Assembly (NCBI GenBank): GCA_937944405.1
Contig: CALDYR010000023.1
Span: forward strand, 1 to 64,000
Origin: an uncultured Pirellulaceae bacterium
GTDB lineage: Bacteria; Planctomycetota; Planctomycetia; Pirellulales; Pirellulaceae
Length of the DNA stretch: 64,000 bases
Direction of reading: 5' to 3'
The notes under the pieces were generated by a model. That model was not told where the DNA came from. It saw only the letters and a program-made list of their open reading frames with translations, and ran no database searches. This document shows, in pieces, positions 19,524 through 27,844 of the stretch. Within the stretch, counting starts at the first letter, position 1, and each line of letters opens with the position of its first letter. The translations under genes and the position numbers were made by a program.

Positions 19524-20168
19524 CTATCGCCGTCTTCGCCGTCCCAGCAGTCCCAGAGTAATAAATCCGCAAACCACACAGCAGTTGGGTTCGGGCACTG
19601 CGACCGCGGTCAAAGAAATGTTGTGAAAGTCCGTCTGCAACGTCGATACAGCACTATTACCAATAAAGTCGATGAATTGAACATTGGTTGCGTTCGCCAA
19701 GTTGTCAATCGAAACAGTCCCAGCAGCACCAGAACCCGGAATGGCAAAATCGTTCGTGATCAGGTCACCGTTGTCATTGAGGATATCAAAGGCATTACCA
19801 AAGCCGAAGGACGCAAAATCAATTTGATTCAAACTAAAGTTCGTCGCGGCCCCGTCTTGGGTCAGTGAAAGACGGAAACCGGTAACTCCGGCGCCGAGCG
19901 ATGTATCTGAAGAAAAGAACGCCTGATCCCCACCGCCAAGATCAAACAGCGCTGCCCCTGCGCCAGAAAAGTAGGACGCGGTCAACTGAAAATCGGTTCC
20001 GCCAACACTGACCGTTTGTATCACGTCGCCGCCAGAAACGGTTGCATCGTCAATGCTAAACAAGACTTGACCGTACGAATTTTGAGATGTTAATACTGCT
20101 ACTGCTGTGCAAATTGCCAATAAAACCGTGGTTGTTTTGGCGAGCGAAGTCTTCGTGTTACTTTTCAT
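19524..20168 (-). CDS. PEP-CTERM-sorted secreted protein
   Basis: 214 residues. It starts with a signal peptide (positive start, hydrophobic TTTVLLAICTAVAVLTSQ, cleavage near YGQ at about 34). The body is beta-rich, low in cysteine and Gly/Asp/Ser-rich, with no catalytic motif. The C-terminus has the PEP-CTERM tripartite signal: VPEP, a hydrophobic segment CCVVCGFITLGLLG, and a basic tail RRRRR. Such proteins are cut and processed by exosortase (EpsH/XrtA type) at the membrane, often with exopolysaccharide. No exosortase gene is in the window. The gene stands alone. Confidence 0.88.
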   Translation of the reverse strand: MKSNTKTSLAKTTTVLLAICTAVAVLTSQNSYGQVLFSIDDATVSGGDVIQTVSVGGTDFQLTASYFSGAGAALFDLGGGDQAFFSSDTSLGAGVTGFRLSLTQDGAATNFSLNQIDFASFGFGNAFDILNDNGDLITNDFAIPGSGAAGTVSIDNLANATNVQFIDFIGNSAVSTLQTDFHNISLTAVAVPEPNCCVVCGFITLGLLGRRRRR

Positions 20169-21074
20169 TTTTAAATTTCCATTAAAGATCTTAAGAAACG
20201 TATCCAGCGGGAAAGACCGATCTCAACTTTGTTGGCCAGTTTTTTATTGCTGGCAAACGCAGTTCTGGAAGTCAACATGTCAGCGACTTGGTTTTATCGT
20301 TTGTGCACAGCACCAACCGGGCCAACAGAGATTGAATCCACGACAGGAGATTTTCGACATCCCAGATTGTTTAATATATTATGACTCGAATCAGTCATTA
20401 GTCGACAGCGGCAACGCGCTATTTGGCAGTTGAGCGGTAAATATAATTGCGGTTTGATGTGCAGAAACTGACAATTAATCGTCTTTGGCGATGGAATTAC
20501 CGGCGACGCAGATCACGATCGCTTTACCAATTCGCGATAGTTTGTCGAGCAACCTAAGCCCCGCCCGGTATCGTTAGACGCGGTCGGTCTCGATATCATG
20601 GGTAGTGTCCATTAAAAAAACAAGTTTCTTTTGTAACTCATTTTACAAACCCCTTGTCGTCAACTTGACCGCCTCGGGCGTGGATGCGTTTTCAAAGTGT
20701 TTGTCAAAGCGCACCTTCGCAATCACCATACGTGCTCGCCATACGAGAAAAGAGTTCTTTGAACGCCTTGGTCATCAGGCCAAACCGGCCAACGGCGACC
20801 GCAGAATTAGCAGTGAACGCCTTCATTCGATTCCCGTTTCATTCTTTGCGATCGATTTCACCGGTTTTGTGAATTTTGATCAGCCACCTGTCAGTAGGTT
20901 TTTGATATCGCACCGCTTATTTGCGATTTAAACAGCACCAGTACCTTCCTTGCTTAAAATTGGTGACTGAAGTTGTTCTAACCCTCTAGCAACGCTTGGT
21001 AAGTTTCGAAACTTCTAAGAGCGGGCTTAAAAGCGCTGCCTTAGAGCGCTTCACCGTTGGCGAGGAAGCGGTCC

Positions 21075-21104
21075 AAGACCGTCGACGGTCTGTGTGTAGA
21101 CCGT
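21075..21104. repeat. 16-base perfect palindrome plus a repeated half-site
   Basis: AGACCGTCGACGGTCT at 21075-21090 is a perfect palindrome, and the half AGACCGTC recurs at 21097-21104, six bases further on. It resembles an operator array, but it lies downstream of the metalloprotease gene, between its terminator and the PEP-CTERM upstream region, so a regulatory role is uncertain. Confidence 0.45.
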
Positions 21105-21166
21105 CCATCATCTGAGGCAAAGTTGCGCCGTGGTGGAGTAATGCGTCGCTGCGACGTTAAAACGTT

Positions 21167-21202
21167 AATGCGGTCCGCAACCAAGAGATTGCGGACCGCA
21201 TT
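21167..21202. terminator. Bidirectional hairpin terminator
   Basis: AATGCGGTCCGCAA and its exact reverse complement TTGCGGACCGCATT (14 bp stem, 8-base loop CCAAGAGA). On the plus strand the stem ends in TTTT; on the minus strand it is followed by AACGTTTT. It lies about 200 bases downstream of the 3' end of the metalloprotease gene (minus strand), so it most likely terminates that transcript. Confidence 0.8.
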
Positions 21203-21403
21203 TTAAACGGTGGCAAGGGTTCGATCTGCTCGATTTACCGAAGAGACGAAACTTGCATGCAAGTCATCTCACGATTTATTGAGAGACTGAGAGTCTTTAA
21301 TTGTGAAACAGCGCGCTGACGACGCGTTGGCCCCTTTAAATCAGTTCCTCAGGATCACCCCACGCCTCTGCACGATTTCACTCAAATCGTCGTTACGGTG
21401 ACG

Positions 21404-24379
21404 CTACGGCGCCTCTTTTCCCAATATAAAGAATCCGCCCATTCCACCCGAACCGGCATCGTTGTTAATCACGTAGGTCGAATCAACCCATTTTTTAACG
21501 CGATGGAAAGAGTCCTCAATGTGAGCTTTCGTGTAAGGGTCGTAGCTATCATTGTCCTTTGCGGTTTCCAGTTTTCCCATCAAATCCCGCAGTGTCATCG
21601 AGGCTAAATTCGCGATCGGTTTCATGGCCGCGGTCGCGCTTTCGCTTACTGTGGCAAGGTCGAACAGACGTTCGATGTGTTCAGTCTGAAGATTGCGGCG
21701 GAGACTGCTGATTGCCGGTTTTCGTTCGGTAAAATTGCCCTCTGGGACGTTTTCGACTTCCTTCCAGATTGTGGCGTTCACTTTCTTAAACAATTCGTTC
21801 AAAGTAAACGCGTCTTCGCTGGCTGGCACGCGGAATTCGTTGTCGTAAATCTGTCGCAGCGTCCACGGTTCCAAAAGATTCGACAGCAACGATGCTTGAA
21901 TTCCCATCACGCGATCGTGAATCGGCCACGAGGGACTGGAGGGGCGCGAGTGGTTTTTCAACGGTTCGTTGGTCATGTACGCCAATAGTTCCGGTGTCAG
22001 GCCATAAGCAGCGTCGAAGAAAACGTTTTTCAAAATGAATTCCAATGCGGCCCGTTGCTGATCGGCGGGCACAACGACGATTGGTTTGCGATCTCCGGGA
22101 TCCCCTTTTTTGTCACGGTTTACAAAGGTGCCACCCAACCAGTTCGACATCATCGCTGCGGATCGTGTTTGTAGACCCAGGGTCATCAGATATCCCTTGC
22201 GAGCCTTTCCCCAAGATTCGCCGTCTTCGACAAACTTATCTAGGATCGTTTCCCGGTGTTTGTTCGCCATCGCAATTTGATCCTGAGCGTAGTCAAGCGG
22301 GTTTTTGCCAAAATCGTATCGGCGGGCAAGTGGATCGGGGCCCCAAGTGTCTTCATCAGTTGCGTAAGCGAGTTCTGGTTCGGAGACCCGTTTGAGAATC
22401 TTCGGCAGTTTCTTTTTGTCTAAAGTGTAACCGTATTCAATCGCCCACATATCATATGGACCGACACCAATCATCGCATAATCGCCCTGAATTTCCCCGT
22501 TTTCGACTTTGAAATTGGTAGGTAGGTAATCCATCACCGAACCGGCGATCGGCTTTTTACCTTTCATTTCGGCGCTGTTGACGGCGTTTACGTCGTAGAC
22601 GCTGGAGGCTTTGAAGTTGTGACGCAAACCTAAGGTGTGACCGACTTCGTGGGAGACCAAATCTGACAGCAGCGGGCCGATGAAGGATTCTGGCATGCCG
22701 TCTAGCATTTGTTCTTCATCTTCATCTTCATCTTCATCGGATTCGTCGTCGTCCTCGTCGGCGTCTTCACCATCTGAATCGTCGTCCTCGTCGGCGTCTT
22801 CACCATCTGAATCGTCGTCATCTTTGTTGTCTGATGATTTGTTCTTCTTCTTCTTCTTCTTATACTGCATTTCCGATCGCATAATCGCCATCGACATACG
22901 CATCAGTGCGACATCGAAACCACGTCCTTCGGCAGCCATACAACCGCCGTTGATCTGGCTGGTACGGTTGACCAACCCATCCGATGGTTCGTCTCCCATC
23001 AATTTCGTTTTTTGAACACGTGATGGATGGTCGCCGAAAGGCTGACTGGCTTGATAAGCGAACTGTTGCCGTAAAAAGTTCCGTTGAGACGGTTCGGCAA
23101 GTCGCAGGCGCGGATCCCAGTTAGGATGTTTTGCGTACCAAGCGAGCGTCTCTGGTGATTTTCCTTCCATGACAATTTTAGGCATCATGTCATTGAATTG
23201 GTCTTGGAAATGTCGAATCCAACCGTCGGTTAGAACAATGTCGGCGTCGAGAATTTCGCCCGTTTTTGGGTTAACGCGACTGGGGCCGATCGCGGTGCTG
23301 ACGTTGTTGTTTAACCATCGGACGAAGTTATATCGCACGTCCTCAGGCGAAATGTTCATGTGTTCGCCAGTTTGTTTGTCCTGTTGTCGAACTTCGATTG
23401 CGCTTGAAATTCCGATTTGCTCGAACGCTTTGTTCCAATTAAGAATTCCGCGCCGAACCCAACGCCGGTAGCGCACCGGAGTCGTGTGTTCAATGTAAAA
23501 CACAATCGGTTTTTTAGGAGGGCTGAGCTTCAGGCTTTCGTCGCGTTTTTCAAGATGCCAACGATTGATGTACTGCACGCTCGTTTCGTCAGATTCGTAT
23601 TTTCCGTAATCAAAATACGAGGTTAGGAAGTATCCGATCCGTTGGTCGGCGGCACGCGGCTTAAATCCTTTGCTGCCTTTGATTTTGCTGATGGAGTAAT
23701 GAATTGTTTTCAGGTTTCCTGAGCGCATCGGAACTTCGTACGCGATCTCGATGTTATTGGGGTACGCCTTAGCTTTGCTGATGGATACAAGTTTACTTTG
23801 CGGCGTGACGCTGCGTCCAAAAAACACGTTGGCGTTGCTGACCAAAAGCGTGTTGAGATCGATGACGGGTGAATCTTTGTCCATCGTCAAAATCGGCACG
23901 TCCAACAACACTCGATCGGTGAACAGCCTTTCAACGGACGACTTAGATTCTTCATCGGAGCCTTTAATTTTAAGGTTCTCTTGCATGAGAGCCAGCCGTT
24001 TTCCGTAACGACGCCAGTAAACATAAAAGTCATCGGACTGAAGACCTGCGAAAATCTCGCCGCCAGATACGGTTGGTGCGATGAACTGGCGAGCCGATTG
24101 GGAGGCGTAGTCTTTTGGCAGCCGCGCTAAAATGCGACCTGTGTCATCATTCTTCCACAGCTTGAAGAAGGTTCTTTTTCCGTCTTCAGATTTGATTTCT
24201 TCGTAACCCTTGGTCACAGCATCCAAAGGCGGAAAATCGTCTTCCTCTTTGCTGGCCGACGATTTCGACGAGTCATCTTTACTGTCCCAAGCTGCCGCCG
24301 AATGCGGTGTCCCCAACGACAGTGTTGAAGTCGCAACCGCAGATAAAATCAAAATGCGAAAAGTTGAAGCGATACTCAT
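21404..24379 (-). CDS. Secreted zinc-dependent metalloprotease (metzincin-like)
   Basis: 991 residues. The ATG at 24379 is preceded by AGGAG at 8-base spacing and is preferred over the TTG at 24397. A signal peptide (STFRILILSAVATSTLSLG) is followed by a large domain. The zinc site HEVGHTLGLRHNF is seen at about residue 590, in the HExxHxxGxxH metzincin pattern, and a possible Met-turn is GSVMDYLPTNF. The sequence matches the planctomycete/Bacteroidetes zinc-dependent metalloprotease family related to DUF5117/DUF4953. Before the zinc site, a lysine run and then a long Asp/Glu/Ser insert built of tandem repeats (SDGEDADEDDD) make an unstructured acidic arm of about 50 residues that could bind calcium or magnesium. 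It probably degrades proteins outside the cytoplasm. Confidence 0.85.
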   Translation of the reverse strand: MSIASTFRILILSAVATSTLSLGTPHSAAAWDSKDDSSKSSASKEEDDFPPLDAVTKGYEEIKSEDGKRTFFKLWKNDDTGRILARLPKDYASQSARQFIAPTVSGGEIFAGLQSDDFYVYWRRYGKRLALMQENLKIKGSDEESKSSVERLFTDRVLLDVPILTMDKDSPVIDLNTLLVSNANVFFGRSVTPQSKLVSISKAKAYPNNIEIAYEVPMRSGNLKTIHYSISKIKGSKGFKPRAADQRIGYFLTSYFDYGKYESDETSVQYINRWHLEKRDESLKLSPPKKPIVFYIEHTTPVRYRRWVRRGILNWNKAFEQIGISSAIEVRQQDKQTGEHMNISPEDVRYNFVRWLNNNVSTAIGPSRVNPKTGEILDADIVLTDGWIRHFQDQFNDMMPKIVMEGKSPETLAWYAKHPNWDPRLRLAEPSQRNFLRQQFAYQASQPFGDHPSRVQKTKLMGDEPSDGLVNRTSQINGGCMAAEGRGFDVALMRMSMAIMRSEMQYKKKKKKNKSSDNKDDDDSDGEDADEDDDSDGEDADEDDDESDEDEDEDEEQMLDGMPESFIGPLLSDLVSHEVGHTLGLRHNFKASSVYDVNAVNSAEMKGKKPIAGSVMDYLPTNFKVENGEIQGDYAMIGVGPYDMWAIEYGYTLDKKKLPKILKRVSEPELAYATDEDTWGPDPLARRYDFGKNPLDYAQDQIAMANKHRETILDKFVEDGESWGKARKGYLMTLGLQTRSAAMMSNWLGGTFVNRDKKGDPGDRKPIVVVPADQQRAALEFILKNVFFDAAYGLTPELLAYMTNEPLKNHSRPSSPSWPIHDRVMGIQASLLSNLLEPWTLRQIYDNEFRVPASEDAFTLNELFKKVNATIWKEVENVPEGNFTERKPAISSLRRNLQTEHIERLFDLATVSESATAAMKPIANLASMTLRDLMGKLETAKDNDSYDPYTKAHIEDSFHRVKKWVDSTYVINNDAGSGGMGGFFILGKEAP
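22744..22809 (-). repeat. Two 33-base direct repeats coding the acidic arm
   Basis: Two identical 33-base units (beginning CGTCGTCCTCGTCGGCGTC) adjoin each other inside the metalloprotease gene, followed by a third partial unit. 33 is a multiple of three, so copy-number change lengthens the acidic arm of the protein without breaking the frame. Flanked by TCTTCATCTTCATC-type triplet runs, it is a likely slippage hotspot. Confidence 0.85.
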
Positions 24380-24988
24380 CCAATGAACTCCTGACAATGT
24401 TGGCCGACGTAGTTACGTCGGACTTGAAATCTAGTTGTGGGGATTACTGGGCCAGCAGAACGAATTGAAAACGCTTCGATCCGCCTACCTAAGTTAGACT
24501 TTTTCCAAGTCTAGCTCACCGTCGGTGAAAGCTTGAGCAAACTAGTTTTTTGCGGTCGAATAACGGCAAATCACTGATCACCAGAAGTTCCCTCCGACGG
24601 CTAACCCGCATTATAGCTACTTCCCGACTAAAGAAACCGATAAGCGGTACGAAAAGTTCTGCAAAACATCACCTGAAGTTGTGAATTATGCCCGTGTGCG
24701 GTTTTCCCACGGTAATCGTAGATCGAGTATGGCCGCAAAGCTGGAGGGAAGGCCATCTCAAAGGAGGGGGGCGGTTTTGTATCGCGCCGACAAACTGTGA
24801 AACCAGTGACCAAAAACTCTTGCCGGTGGAAGATGCCGGGGAAATTTTCCGCAGTACAAAGAGTCAGTCGAGGAAAGTTCAAACGTGCGGCGAACCGATG
24901 GGGAATGAAAACTTCCCGGCATTGCCGTGTCAACGGAGTCCAACATTTCTCCGTATTGAAAACGAAAACGCTGCCGATGCAAACGGAC
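24380..24988. other. Intergenic region of about 610 bases
   Basis: Separates the metalloprotease start from the stop of the HU gene, both minus strand; it must hold the metalloprotease promoter. The track ORFs within it on both strands (24628-25071, 24688-25107) overlap the HU gene and are shadow frames. A terminator for the HU gene would be expected here but no clear hairpin with a T run was found. Confidence 0.35.
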
Positions 24989-25357
24989 TTAAACTTCGGC
25001 GTCGACCGGAGCATCAATGTGCGGAAATTGGGTTTCGCGCTCCATCGCTTCGGCAATGGCTTCGGAAACACTTTTGGCTTGTAATCGCTTCACGCGCTCT
25101 TCCATAATCTTTCCGGGTTTGAAGTTCACAACAAATCGCTCGGGAACGATCAGCTGGTCGCCGGTACGTGGATTACGTCCCGGCCGCGCCGCTCTTTTTT
25201 TCACTTCAAAGATGCCAAAATTTCGAAGTTCAATGCGTCCCTCGGAAACAAGCGTATCAATAATTGCGTCAAACGTTTTTTGCACAATTTCGCGGGTCTT
25301 GGATTTCGGCAAACCGAGTTCCTGCGAGATCGATTGTACGATTTCCTTCTTAGTCAT
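24989..25357 (-). CDS. HU/IHF-family DNA-binding protein
   Basis: 122 residues from the ATG at 25357, which has GGAG with 6-base spacing; the longer start of the track (25414) is unlikely. The family N-terminus MTKKEIVQSISQELGLPKSKTREIV, the GRIELRNFGIFEVKKRAARPGRNPRTG arm that intercalates into DNA (with the conserved Pro), and the VVNFKPGK strand are all present. After about residue 95 comes an extra 27-residue tail (LQAKSVSEAIAEAMERETQF) absent in E. coli HU. It bends and packages DNA. Downstream of the YkgJ-like gene by 269 bases; probably its own transcript. Confidence 0.92.
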   Translation of the reverse strand: MTKKEIVQSISQELGLPKSKTREIVQKTFDAIIDTLVSEGRIELRNFGIFEVKKRAARPGRNPRTGDQLIVPERFVVNFKPGKIMEERVKRLQAKSVSEAIAEAMERETQFPHIDAPVDAEV

Positions 25358-25626
25358 GAATAGCTCCGCTATGTTTTGAAGATTGGGGAAAGGCGATGAG
25401 GAGAAGGGTCGCAAACTTTATGCTGAGTTTCGGATTCCGTCAACTGTCGCATTTGAGTCGCCGGAAAGGCAAAACAGATCGTCGCGCTACTGGCGACCTA
25501 GGCGGTATCCTGCGCGGATTTGATAGATAAAAACATTTGAAAAAAATTCTTTGAAAGTCCTGTACACTTGGACGATCCAAGGACGATCGAAGATACGCAA
25601 TCGAATCTTTCATGGTTCATCCGGAT

Positions 25627-26046
25627 TTAGATCTTTTTTTCCAAACGCTGTTGTTCAATCGATTCCAAGGAATAAAGTTTCCCGGTCCCACTTCCGGGGC
25701 ATTCTTCACAAGTCCGGTTCCAATCTTCTGGCGTCCTGAGGTTGCTGTCCCAGAATGGCCACGTTTTGCACTGTGTTGGTCGGGCGTCGTAAAGTTCACA
25801 CTTTCGGGATCGTTCGTTGAGGAAAACGCAGTCGTAATTTGGTAATTCCTTCAGCGACTTTCTAACGCCGATTTTTCTTACATAGATCTTTTCGAATTCA
25901 TCGGCTGATACGTTAAGTGATTTCGCCATCACCGCGATCTCATCAGCGGTCACCCACACGAATCCCGGGCTGCCCGAACAGCAATCGCCGCATCCTGAGC
26001 AGGTGAAGTTCAGCCCGTCTTGGTACCAAGGTTTCTTTGACAGCAT
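25627..26046 (-). CDS. YkgJ-family cysteine-cluster protein
   Basis: 139 residues from the ATG at 26046, 13 bases after the moaA stop; the track's longer start would overlap moaA and is rejected. The N-terminal pattern FTCSGCGDCCSGSPGFVWV and later YDCVFL, CELYDARPTQCKTWPFW and CEECPG form the eight-cysteine array of the UPF0153/YkgJ zinc- or iron-binding family. The biochemical role of the family is unknown. It is the last gene of the minus-strand trpS-acpS-oxidoreductase-moaDEA operon. Confidence 0.88.
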   Translation of the reverse strand: MLSKKPWYQDGLNFTCSGCGDCCSGSPGFVWVTADEIAVMAKSLNVSADEFEKIYVRKIGVRKSLKELPNYDCVFLNERSRKCELYDARPTQCKTWPFWDSNLRTPEDWNRTCEECPGSGTGKLYSLESIEQQRLEKKI

Positions 26047-26059
26047 AGTGATGATTCCA

Positions 26060-27073
26060 TTAACCGCCGATTTGATACATCGCGCGGTGGGGACGTTGGA
26101 ACTGAACATCGTCAGTTCCATGCCCCGCTTTTTTTTTCGAAATTCCCAAGCGAATAGATTCAAGCAAACTCTGATCAGAGCAACCGTTTCGCATGGGGTT
26201 AATAAGGTTCCATTCTTCGGTCCCAAACAAACAATTACGCAAACGACCGTCAGCAGTGATCCGCAACCGATCACAGGCCGCACAAAACGGCGAAGTCACC
26301 GAATTGATAAAACCAACGATGCCGCGTCCGTCGGCATAGTGAAAGTCGACTGAGGGTTGGCTGCGGTGCGCGGTTTCGTTGGGTAGAAGCGCGCCGACCT
26401 GCGACGCAATCACGCGCCGAATGTTTTCGCCGTTAATCACCTGATCCCCCTCCCATGCCTGGTCACCGTCCAGAGGCATGAATTCGATGAATCGTAATGT
26501 CAGATTTTTTTCACGCGCAAAGTGGGCTAATGGGACGATCTCCGAGTCCGTAATTCCCGCTAACGCCACGGTGTTAATACGAATGTCTTTGAAGCCGACC
26601 TCCTGAGCCCGGTCGATTCCACGCAAGACCTTTTCGAGGCCTTTTCTTCGCGCGATTTGTTGGAAACGTTTGGGGTCGAGCGTGTCGAGACTGATGTTCA
26701 GACGATCTAAACCCGCATCCTTTAATTGCTGGGCTTGGTCCTGTAAAAGAATGGCATTGGTCGTAATTGCGATGTCCACAATCCCGTCGATCTCACGAAT
26801 CATTTCAATCAAGCGGTGGATCTGAGAACGAACCAATGGTTCGCCGCCGGTGATCCGAATTCGGTCGACTCCTGCAGCAGCAACCACACGCACGATCTTT
26901 GAAATTTCCTCAAAGGTTAAAATCTCTTGGTGCGGTAAAAACTCAACCGATTCAGGCATGCAATAGAAACAACGTATGTTGCATCGGTCTGTTACACTGA
27001 TTCGTAAGTTTTTGTGAACGCGGCCAAAGGAGTCGGTTAACGGAGTAATGCCGTTATCGGGTCGAAAGATCAT
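26060..27073 (-). CDS. moaA: GTP 3',8-cyclase, molybdenum cofactor step 1
   Basis: Radical SAM enzyme converting GTP to 3',8-cH2GTP, which MoaC turns into cPMP. 337 residues, normal length. The N-terminal [4Fe-4S] site C-x3-C-x2-C is in ISVTDRCNIRCFYCMP. The C-terminal cluster site that binds GTP is C-x2-C-x13-C in FCAACDRLRITADGRLRNCLF. ITGGEPLV and NISLDTLDPKRF are conserved, and the protein ends with the essential Gly-Gly tail (YQIGG). Its ATG abuts the TAG of moaE. moaC, its partner, is not in the operon. Confidence 0.96.
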   Translation of the reverse strand: MIFRPDNGITPLTDSFGRVHKNLRISVTDRCNIRCFYCMPESVEFLPHQEILTFEEISKIVRVVAAAGVDRIRITGGEPLVRSQIHRLIEMIREIDGIVDIAITTNAILLQDQAQQLKDAGLDRLNISLDTLDPKRFQQIARRKGLEKVLRGIDRAQEVGFKDIRINTVALAGITDSEIVPLAHFAREKNLTLRFIEFMPLDGDQAWEGDQVINGENIRRVIASQVGALLPNETAHRSQPSVDFHYADGRGIVGFINSVTSPFCAACDRLRITADGRLRNCLFGTEEWNLINPMRNGCSDQSLLESIRLGISKKKAGHGTDDVQFQRPHRAMYQIGG

Positions 27074-27529
27074 CTAAGGATTCACCTCGGGCGAAATACG
27101 ATTGGGCTGCGCGGCATCCGATTGAGGGTGGACCCATTGAGTTTCGCCATCGGCCCAGTGTTCCTGTTTCCAGATTGGGACGACTTTTTTCAGTTGGTCC
27201 ATAATCCAGTTCGCGGCTTCGAAGCTGGCGACCCGATGAGGAGAACTGACCGCCACCGCGACACTGGCGGATTCGACTTCGACGACTCCAATACGATGTA
27301 CAATTGAACAATTTTCAATTTCCCACCGATCGAAAGCCGCGTCTCTTAGTTCTTTCATTTTCTCAATCGCCATCGGTTGGTAACACTCGTATGCCAACTG
27401 CATCGTTTCGCGCGTTTGGGTGAATTGCCGAGTCGTCCCCACGAACAAAACGGCCGCCCCACAGGTCGGCGACGTGACCGAACGCAACACCGCATTGGTG
27501 TCGATCGTTTTGGAGGTAATTTCAATCAT
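27074..27529 (-). CDS. moaE: Molybdopterin synthase large subunit
   Basis: 151 residues from the ATG at 27529 (MIEITSKTID); the track's start at 27580 would add a Cys-rich stretch not typical of MoaE. MoaE transfers sulfur from MoaD to precursor Z in molybdopterin synthesis. Conserved segments are AAVLFVGTTRQ, ECYQPMAIEKMKEL, IVHRIGVVEVESASVAVAVSSPHRVASFEA and VPIWKQEHWADG, including the active-site Lys in WKQE. The product joins MoaD from the gene just before it. moaE ends exactly at the moaA start codon. Confidence 0.94.
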   Translation of the reverse strand: MIEITSKTIDTNAVLRSVTSPTCGAAVLFVGTTRQFTQTRETMQLAYECYQPMAIEKMKELRDAAFDRWEIENCSIVHRIGVVEVESASVAVAVSSPHRVASFEAANWIMDQLKKVVPIWKQEHWADGETQWVHPQSDAAQPNRISPEVNP

Positions 27530-27598
27530 TCTAAGTTCAAATTGGAATCGACTGGCGCAGAAGCATTTTGTCAGAAGCACATGCTGTCCAACGGTCGG

Positions 27599-27844
27599 CT
27601 ATCCGCCGCTGACCGGCGGAATCAACGCGACTTCAGATCCTGAAGCGATTCTGGTTTGTTCCGTTGCGTAGGATTGGTCAACTGAAAATGCAGACCGTTT
27701 GGTAAGTTCTTCGAGTTCGGGGCAATGGGCAATCAACGCCGTTTTCAGTTGTTTGACATTGCAAGGTTCGTGTACCTCTAACGCCAACGATTCGGTTCCC
27801 GCGATTTCTTTGGCGGCGGCAAAAAGAAGTAGGTTTACATTCAT
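27599..27844 (-). CDS. moaD: Molybdopterin synthase sulfur-carrier subunit
   Basis: 81-residue ubiquitin-fold sulfur carrier. It begins MNVNLLLFAAAKEIAG, the typical beta-strand start with the AKEIAG motif, and ends with VALIPPVSGG, the C-terminal diglycine that is adenylated and thiocarboxylated by MoeB. Length is normal. Its start codon overlaps the stop of the upstream oxidoreductase gene by four bases (ATGA), indicating translational coupling. It lies before moaE and moaA in the same operon. Confidence 0.94.
   Translation of the reverse strand: MNVNLLLFAAAKEIAGTESLALEVHEPCNVKQLKTALIAHCPELEELTKRSAFSVDQSYATEQTRIASGSEVALIPPVSGG

Larger units (their letters stand above)
20169..21403. other. 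1.2-kb intergenic region with few credible genes
   Basis: Between the PEP-CTERM gene start and the stop of the metalloprotease gene. ORF 20605-20931 (108 codons) is not recognisable and is not claimed. A strong terminator (21167-21202) and a palindrome with a repeated half-site (21075-21104) are described separately. The rest shows nothing that I can support. Confidence 0.4.

Noticed and set aside
20605-20931. 108-codon ORF in the 1.2-kb gap
   Set aside because: The product is unrecognisable, overlaps another chance frame, and has no good ribosome site or conserved feature.
22680-23015. Ser-rich ORF on the plus strand (poly-Ser)
   Set aside because: It is the antisense of the acidic repeat in the metalloprotease gene.
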